Positions 5,892 through 10,160 of a stretch of 10,160 nucleotides of DNA are shown piece by piece. Each line of letters begins with the position of its first letter. Position 1 is the first letter of the stretch. The DNA is taken from contig CATZDQ010000049.1 in assembly GCA_958417695.1 (NCBI GenBank), positions 1 to 10,160 on the forward strand, in the 5' to 3' direction. The notes beneath the pieces were generated by a model. It was not told where the DNA came from, made no database searches, and saw only the letters and a program-made list of their open reading frames with translations. The translations under genes and the position numbers were made by a program. Source of the stretch: an uncultured Clostridiaceae bacterium. GTDB taxonomy: Bacteria > Bacillota > Clostridia > TANB77 > CAG-508.

Positions 5892-8093
5892 ATGCAAGAA
5901 ACAGAAAAGAAATTCACAATAGAAGATATTTTAAATAAGATGAAAAAAAATAACAGAAAAACAGATGTCAAGCTAATTACGAAAGCTTACTTATTTGCTA
6001 AGGAAAAACATGGAGAGCAACTAAGAAAATCAGGAGAACCCTATATTATACATCCACTACAAGTTGCTTATACCTTAGCAGAACTAGGCTTAGATGATAG
6101 TACAATTTGTGCAGCCCTATTACATGATGTAGTAGAAGATACCGATATAACCCATCAAGATTTAGTAAATCAATTTGGCAGTGAAATAGCCGATATGGTA
6201 GATGGTGTTACCAAGTTAAGCAAATTAAATTATGAGTCTGTAGAAGAAGAGCAAGTAGAAAATTATAGAAAAATGTTTTTAGCCATGGGAAAAGACATCC
6301 GTGTTATCATGATAAAACTAGCAGATAGATTGCACAATATGAGAACTTTAAAATATCTATCTAGAGATAGACAAATTGCTAATGCCAAAGAAACCATGGA
6401 ATTATATGCACCATTAGCCAATCGTATGGGTATCTATTCTCTAAAATGGGAATTAGAAGATTTAGGATTTAAATATTTATATCCAGAAGAATATAGAGAA
6501 ATTGTAGAAGGTATTGATAGAAAAAGAGAAGAAAGACTAGAATTTATTGACCGTATAGAAGAGCAAATTAAACAAGAATTAAAGAAACAAAAAATAGATG
6601 CTCAAATTAATGGAAGAGCTAAGCATTTATATAGTATTTATCGTAAAATGAAAAGAGACAATTGTACTTTAGACCAAATTTATGACTTATTTGCTCTTAG
6701 AATTATTGTGAATTCTGTAAAAGATTGTTATGCTGCACTAGGTGTTGTACATGAATTATACAACCCAATGCCAGGTAGATTTAAAGATTATATTGCCGTG
6801 CCAAAACCAAACTTATATCAATCACTACATACGACTTTAATTGGAGAAAAGGGAACTCCTTTTGAAGTACAAATACGTACATGGGACATGCATCGTATTG
6901 CAGAATATGGAATTGCTGCTCACTGGGCATATAAAGAAGCTAGTTTTTCAAAAGGCAAAAAGGCCAATGTACAAGTATCAGATGATAAATTAGCATGGCT
7001 TCGTGAAACGTTAGAATGGCAAAAAGATATGCAAGACCCACAAGAGTTTTTAAATACCTTAAAAACAGAGTTATTTGAAGATGAAGTGTATGTATTTACG
7101 CCAAGAGGAGATATCAAAGTATTACCAAGAGGTAGTACTCCCATTGATTATGCCTATAGTATCCATGCAGAGATAGGACATCATATGACTGGTTGTAAGA
7201 TTAATAGCAAAATGATGCCAATTATTACAAAATTACATAATGGTGATATTGTTGATATTATTACTTCCGATAATGCTAAAGGACCAAGTCGAGATTGGCT
7301 TAAATTTATCAAAAGTTCGACAGCTAAAAATAAAATTCAAGCATGGTTTAAGAAAAACCAAAGGGAAGAAAATATTGTTAAAGGAAAAGACTTAATTGAA
7401 AAAGAGATTAAAAGAATAGGTATGGATTATAGTGAATTATTTAAAATAGAGTTCATACAAGGTGCTTTAAATCGATACAAATTTGCATCTATAGAGGATA
7501 TGTATGCAAGTGTAGGTTTTGGAGCCATTTCTGCTGGAAAAGTAATTGCTAGAATTTTAGAAGAATATAGAAAAGTTCATAAAGAAGAAAATGTAGAAGA
7601 GAAGATAGAACAGTTAAATAAGAAAACAAGTCAACCAACTGTTTCTAAAACAGGGATTATTGTAAAAGGAATTGACAACTGCTTAGTAAAACTATCAAAA
7701 TGTTGTAATCCTGTACCAGGAGACCAAATTGTAGGTTATATTACCAGAGGAAGAGGCGTGTCTGTTCATAGAGCAGATTGTAAAAATCTAAAAGATTTAT
7801 TTTTAGATGAAGAAAACAGAATGATTGATGTCTATTGGATTGATGAAAAAACAGCTTCTTATAATGTAGATATTGAAGTATATGCCAATGATAGAACAGG
7901 ACTTTTATCGGATATTATTGCACAAATCAGTGATACGAAATGTAAGTTAATAGCGGTTTCTTCAAGAGCTAATAAAGAAAGAATTGCCATTACAGAAATG
8001 ACGGTAGAAGTAGAAAACCTAGAACAATTAAACCAGGTATTAAAAGCCTTAAGGAAAATTGATAGTGTTTATGAAGTAAAACGTAAAAAATAA
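5892..8093 (+). CDS. rel: Bifunctional (p)ppGpp synthetase/hydrolase Rel
   Basis: A long RelA/SpoT homologue that makes (p)ppGpp from ATP and GDP or GTP on stalled ribosomes and also hydrolyses it. The 733-residue product has all domains in order: HD hydrolase (about 25-180) with YIIHP (51-55), HDVVED (78-83) and KLADRLHNMRTL (142-153); synthetase (about 240-350) with RAKHLYSIYRKM (242-253), GRFKDYIAVPKPN (295-307) and the Gln-Ile-Arg strand ending AAHWAYKE (342-349); TGS (about 397-458); zinc-finger-like region with CLVKLSKCCNPVPGD (597-611) and HRADC (626-630); and ACT (about 655-730). An intact HDxxED together with the RxKD form of the synthetase loop, not the ExDD of RelA, indicates both activities. 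Start: ATG after AAAGGAAG. It follows recJ by 21 bases and precedes the MBL gene by 35. The usual symbol in Firmicutes is rel or relA. Confidence 0.97.
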   Translation: MQETEKKFTIEDILNKMKKNNRKTDVKLITKAYLFAKEKHGEQLRKSGEPYIIHPLQVAYTLAELGLDDSTICAALLHDVVEDTDITHQDLVNQFGSEIADMVDGVTKLSKLNYESVEEEQVENYRKMFLAMGKDIRVIMIKLADRLHNMRTLKYLSRDRQIANAKETMELYAPLANRMGIYSLKWELEDLGFKYLYPEEYREIVEGIDRKREERLEFIDRIEEQIKQELKKQKIDAQINGRAKHLYSIYRKMKRDNCTLDQIYDLFALRIIVNSVKDCYAALGVVHELYNPMPGRFKDYIAVPKPNLYQSLHTTLIGEKGTPFEVQIRTWDMHRIAEYGIAAHWAYKEASFSKGKKANVQVSDDKLAWLRETLEWQKDMQDPQEFLNTLKTELFEDEVYVFTPRGDIKVLPRGSTPIDYAYSIHAEIGHHMTGCKINSKMMPIITKLHNGDIVDIITSDNAKGPSRDWLKFIKSSTAKNKIQAWFKKNQREENIVKGKDLIEKEIKRIGMDYSELFKIEFIQGALNRYKFASIEDMYASVGFGAISAGKVIARILEEYRKVHKEENVEEKIEQLNKKTSQPTVSKTGIIVKGIDNCLVKLSKCCNPVPGDQIVGYITRGRGVSVHRADCKNLKDLFLDEENRMIDVYWIDEKTASYNVDIEVYANDRTGLLSDIIAQISDTKCKLIAVSSRANKERIAITEMTVEVENLEQLNQVLKALRKIDSVYEVKRKK

Positions 8094-8128
8094 CATGTAA
8101 AGGATGTTTAAGAAAGAGGTAAGAAAAA

Positions 8129-8779
8129 ATGATACTAAAGAGATTACAAGTACAAACACAGCTTGCAGAACCAACGAATTGTTACATTGTAGAAGATGAA
8201 CAAACCAAAGAGACTATGGTTGTGGACCCAGGTGGAGAACCTGAAAAGATTATAGAGATGCTAGATGCTTTAGGCATAGAAAAATTAAAATACATTTATT
8301 TAACACACTGCCATGGAGACCATTTTGGAGGAATTCTAGAATTGAAAAAACAAAAAGGCGGAAAAATATTAATTCATAGGAAAGATGCGCCAGGGCTATA
8401 TGACCAATCTATTAGTTTAACAGATTATATTGGTATGCAAGATATGGAATTAGAAGCGGATTCTAGGGTAGATGATGGGGATACTATCCATGTGGGAAAT
8501 ATTGAATTAAAAGTGATTCATACACCTGGACATACCCAAGGTGGTAGCTGTTTATATTGCAAACAAGAAGGCTTTTTATTATCAGGAGATACCTTATTTA
8601 AAGGAACTTGGGGAAGAACCGATTTACCAACTAGTAATTTTGAAGAGATTATTTATTCTATTACCAATAAATTAGCAGTTTTACCAGATGATACAATTGT
8701 GTATCCAGGTCATGGTAGAATGACGACAATTCGAGAAGAAGAACCGATTTATTTAGCATTAAGACCAAGAAAAGAATAA
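8129..8779 (+). CDS. Metallo-beta-lactamase-fold hydrolase, glyoxalase II-like
   Basis: A 216-residue binuclear-metal hydrolase of the GloB/YcbL/YqgX-like group. The metal ligands are all visible: THCHGDH (59-65), His135 in HTPGHTQGG (131-139), Asp154 in LSGDTLF (151-157) and His195 in YPGHG (192-196); VVDPGG (31-36) and GRTDLPT (162-168) are also typical of the group. Relatives include hydroxyacylglutathione hydrolase, but the long C-terminal glutathione-binding part of classical glyoxalase II is missing, and the true substrate of the short clostridial proteins is not known to me. The ATG is supported by AAGAGGT nine bases upstream. Its position between rel and hisS is a recurring arrangement in Firmicutes, which suggests a housekeeping role but does not identify the reaction. 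Cytosolic; no signal peptide. Confidence 0.92.
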   Translation: MILKRLQVQTQLAEPTNCYIVEDEQTKETMVVDPGGEPEKIIEMLDALGIEKLKYIYLTHCHGDHFGGILELKKQKGGKILIHRKDAPGLYDQSISLTDYIGMQDMELEADSRVDDGDTIHVGNIELKVIHTPGHTQGGSCLYCKQEGFLLSGDTLFKGTWGRTDLPTSNFEEIIYSITNKLAVLPDDTIVYPGHGRMTTIREEEPIYLALRPRKE

Positions 8780-8781
8780 AC

Positions 8782-8808
8782 TGTTAAAATAGGCATTCTA
8801 TTTTAACA
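8782..8808 (+). promoter_or_regulatory. Hairpin in the MBL-hisS gap, next to the hisS ribosome binding site
   Basis: TGTTAAAATAG (8782-8792) and CTATTTTAACA (8798-8808) form a perfect 11-bp stem with a 5-base loop. It is followed by AAAAAAAGGAGG, not by T residues, so it is not a plus-strand intrinsic terminator. It ends about seven bases before the AGGAGG of hisS. It could protect the 3' end of a processed upstream mRNA, tune hisS translation, or mark an RNA-processing site; which one is unknown. Confidence 0.65.
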
Positions 8809-8827
8809 AAAAAAGGAGGAAAGAAAA

Positions 8828-10144
8828 ATGAGTGATATAGTAGAGCCAAGAACCTTACCCGGTTTTATGGAATTATTGCCAAAAGAGCAAATTGCTTTTA
8901 ATCAAATGAAACAAACCATTCAAAACACTTATGAAAAATTTGGCTTTTTACCAATAGATACCCCTATTATTGAAATGGCAGAAGTACTACTTGCTAAAGC
9001 AGGAGGAGAGACTGAAAAACAAATTTATCGTTTTGAAAAAGGGGATAATGATTTAGCTTTAAGATTTGATTTAACAGTGCCATTAGCCAAATATGTAACC
9101 CAATATAATAATGAACTTAGTTTTCCGTTTAGAAGATATCAAATTGGAAAGGTATACAGGGGAGAAAGACCACAAAAAGGTAGATTTCGTGAATTTTATC
9201 AATGTGATATTGATATTATTGGAGATGGAGAACTAAGTATACAAAATGATGCTGAAATGCCAAGTGTCATTTATCAAACCTTTCAAGCTTTAGGTTTTGA
9301 AGATTTTACGATTTGTATGAATAATCGAAAAATACTAAATGGTATGTTTGAAGCGCTAGAGCAAAGTGAAAATGCTATAGAAATTATGCGTATTATAGAT
9401 AAATTAGAAAAAATAGGAAAAGATAATGTAGTGGCTATGTTAGCAGACTTACAAATTAACCAAGAAACTATAAATGCTATTATGCAGTTTATGGATATTG
9501 ATGGCACTACAGATGAGAAGTTACAAGCATTAGAGCAACTACCTTTTAGCAGTCATAGTGAATTATTCAGACAAGGATTAGAGGAACTAAAACAAGTCGT
9601 TTATTATGTAAGAAAGTTTGGTGTTCCAGAGAAAAACTTTAAAGTAGATTTAACGATTGCTAGAGGCCTTGATTATTATACAGGTACAGTCTATGAAACT
9701 TTCCTAAATGCCTATAGAAATATTGGTAGTGTTTGTTCTGGTGGTAGATATGATAATTTAGCACAATATTATACGGATAAAAAATTACCAGGGGTTGGCA
9801 TTTCGATTGGATTAACACGTTTATTTTATCAATTAAATGAACTACAAGTATTAGAGCAAAGACAAAAATCTATTGCAAAAGTATTGGTGGTTCCGATGAC
9901 AGAGGATATTTCAGAGGCTTTAAGAATAGCAACTGTGCTTAGAAATGAGAATATTGCTACAGAAGTGTATTTAGAGAATAAAAAGATAAAAGCAAAAATG
10001 AAATATGCTAATCACCTAGAAATTCCTTATGTCATTTTATTAGGAGAAGATGAAATTCAAAATAAAACAGTAACTTTAAAGAATATGGAAACTGGAGAAC
10101 AAGAGGCATTAACTTTAGAAGCGGTTATAGAAAAGTTAAAATAG
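8828..10144 (+). CDS. hisS: Histidyl-tRNA synthetase, LRFDLTVP-type
   Basis: Class II aminoacyl-tRNA synthetase that charges tRNA-His with histidine using ATP. The 438-residue product is complete. Motif 1 region: RTLPGFMELLP (8-18). Motif 2: KVYRGERPQKGRFREFYQCD (108-127). Histidine-specific loops: IARGLDYYTGTVYE (277-290) and SVCSGGRYDNL (301-311). Motif 3: PGVGISIGLTRL (321-332). The anticodon-binding domain spans about 350-438. The segment LALRFDLTVPLAKYV (76-90) replaces the LRPEGTA-type sequence of common bacterial HisRS and resembles archaeal, eukaryotic and Bacteroidetes enzymes. The ATG follows AAAGGAGG by eight bases, the strongest ribosome binding site in the cluster. No T-box leader is visible upstream, so it is probably read from the recJ promoter or an unseen internal one. 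The histidine-binding loops point to a true HisRS, not the paralogue HisZ. Confidence 0.95.
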   Translation: MSDIVEPRTLPGFMELLPKEQIAFNQMKQTIQNTYEKFGFLPIDTPIIEMAEVLLAKAGGETEKQIYRFEKGDNDLALRFDLTVPLAKYVTQYNNELSFPFRRYQIGKVYRGERPQKGRFREFYQCDIDIIGDGELSIQNDAEMPSVIYQTFQALGFEDFTICMNNRKILNGMFEALEQSENAIEIMRIIDKLEKIGKDNVVAMLADLQINQETINAIMQFMDIDGTTDEKLQALEQLPFSSHSELFRQGLEELKQVVYYVRKFGVPEKNFKVDLTIARGLDYYTGTVYETFLNAYRNIGSVCSGGRYDNLAQYYTDKKLPGVGISIGLTRLFYQLNELQVLEQRQKSIAKVLVVPMTEDISEALRIATVLRNENIATEVYLENKKIKAKMKYANHLEIPYVILLGEDEIQNKTVTLKNMETGEQEALTLEAVIEKLK

Positions 10145-10160
10145 TAAAATAAAACAAGTA

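Noticed and set aside
8780..8827. T-box or terminator controlling hisS
   Set aside because: The gap is only 48 bases, with no T-box sequence and no U-tract after the hairpin.

Overview
The window is ordinary chromosomal DNA from an AT-rich, low-GC Gram-positive bacterium, most likely a clostridium-like Firmicute. The signs are strong AAAGGAGG-type ribosome binding sites, near-consensus sigma-A promoters, AGA as the favoured arginine codon, intrinsic terminators, and the stringent-response/translation cluster recJ-rel-MBL hydrolase-hisS. No rRNA, tRNA, CRISPR array, insertion sequence or phage gene was seen. I do not name a genus.

Layout. Bases 2-112 hold the last 36 codons of a gene that probably encodes an alpha-glucan phosphorylase, followed by a two-way terminator. 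A convergent minus-strand gene of unknown function (about 502 down to 164) shares that terminator. Its promoter is divergent from the very good promoter of pyk (722-2155, pyruvate kinase without the C-terminal extension). pyk ends at a second two-way terminator, shared with a minus-strand unit that reads toward it. That unit contains a first small gene that looks broken (about 2945-2702) and then a 151-residue membrane-anchored protein of unknown function (2677-2222). An intergenic stretch with promoter-like boxes leads to a membrane-anchored VanY/M15B-type D,D-carboxypeptidase (3245-4015) and its terminator.

From 4179 to the right edge runs a tight plus-strand cluster: recJ (single-strand DNA exonuclease), rel (bifunctional ppGpp synthetase/hydrolase), a glyoxalase II-like metallo-beta-lactamase-fold hydrolase, and hisS (histidyl-tRNA synthetase). 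Gaps are 21, 35 and 48 bases with no T-rich terminator between genes, so they are probably cotranscribed. hisS carries an LRFDLTVP signature rather than the usual bacterial RPEGTA one.

The points most worth a second look are the broken small gene at 2702-2945 with an intact Shine-Dalgarno sequence but no start codon and a one-base frameshift, the long imperfect dyad over the probable recJ promoter (4095-4141), the SD-covering hairpin before the VanY-type gene, the perfect 11-bp hairpin just upstream of the hisS ribosome binding site, and the unusual hisS type. No convincing new multi-gene system is visible.
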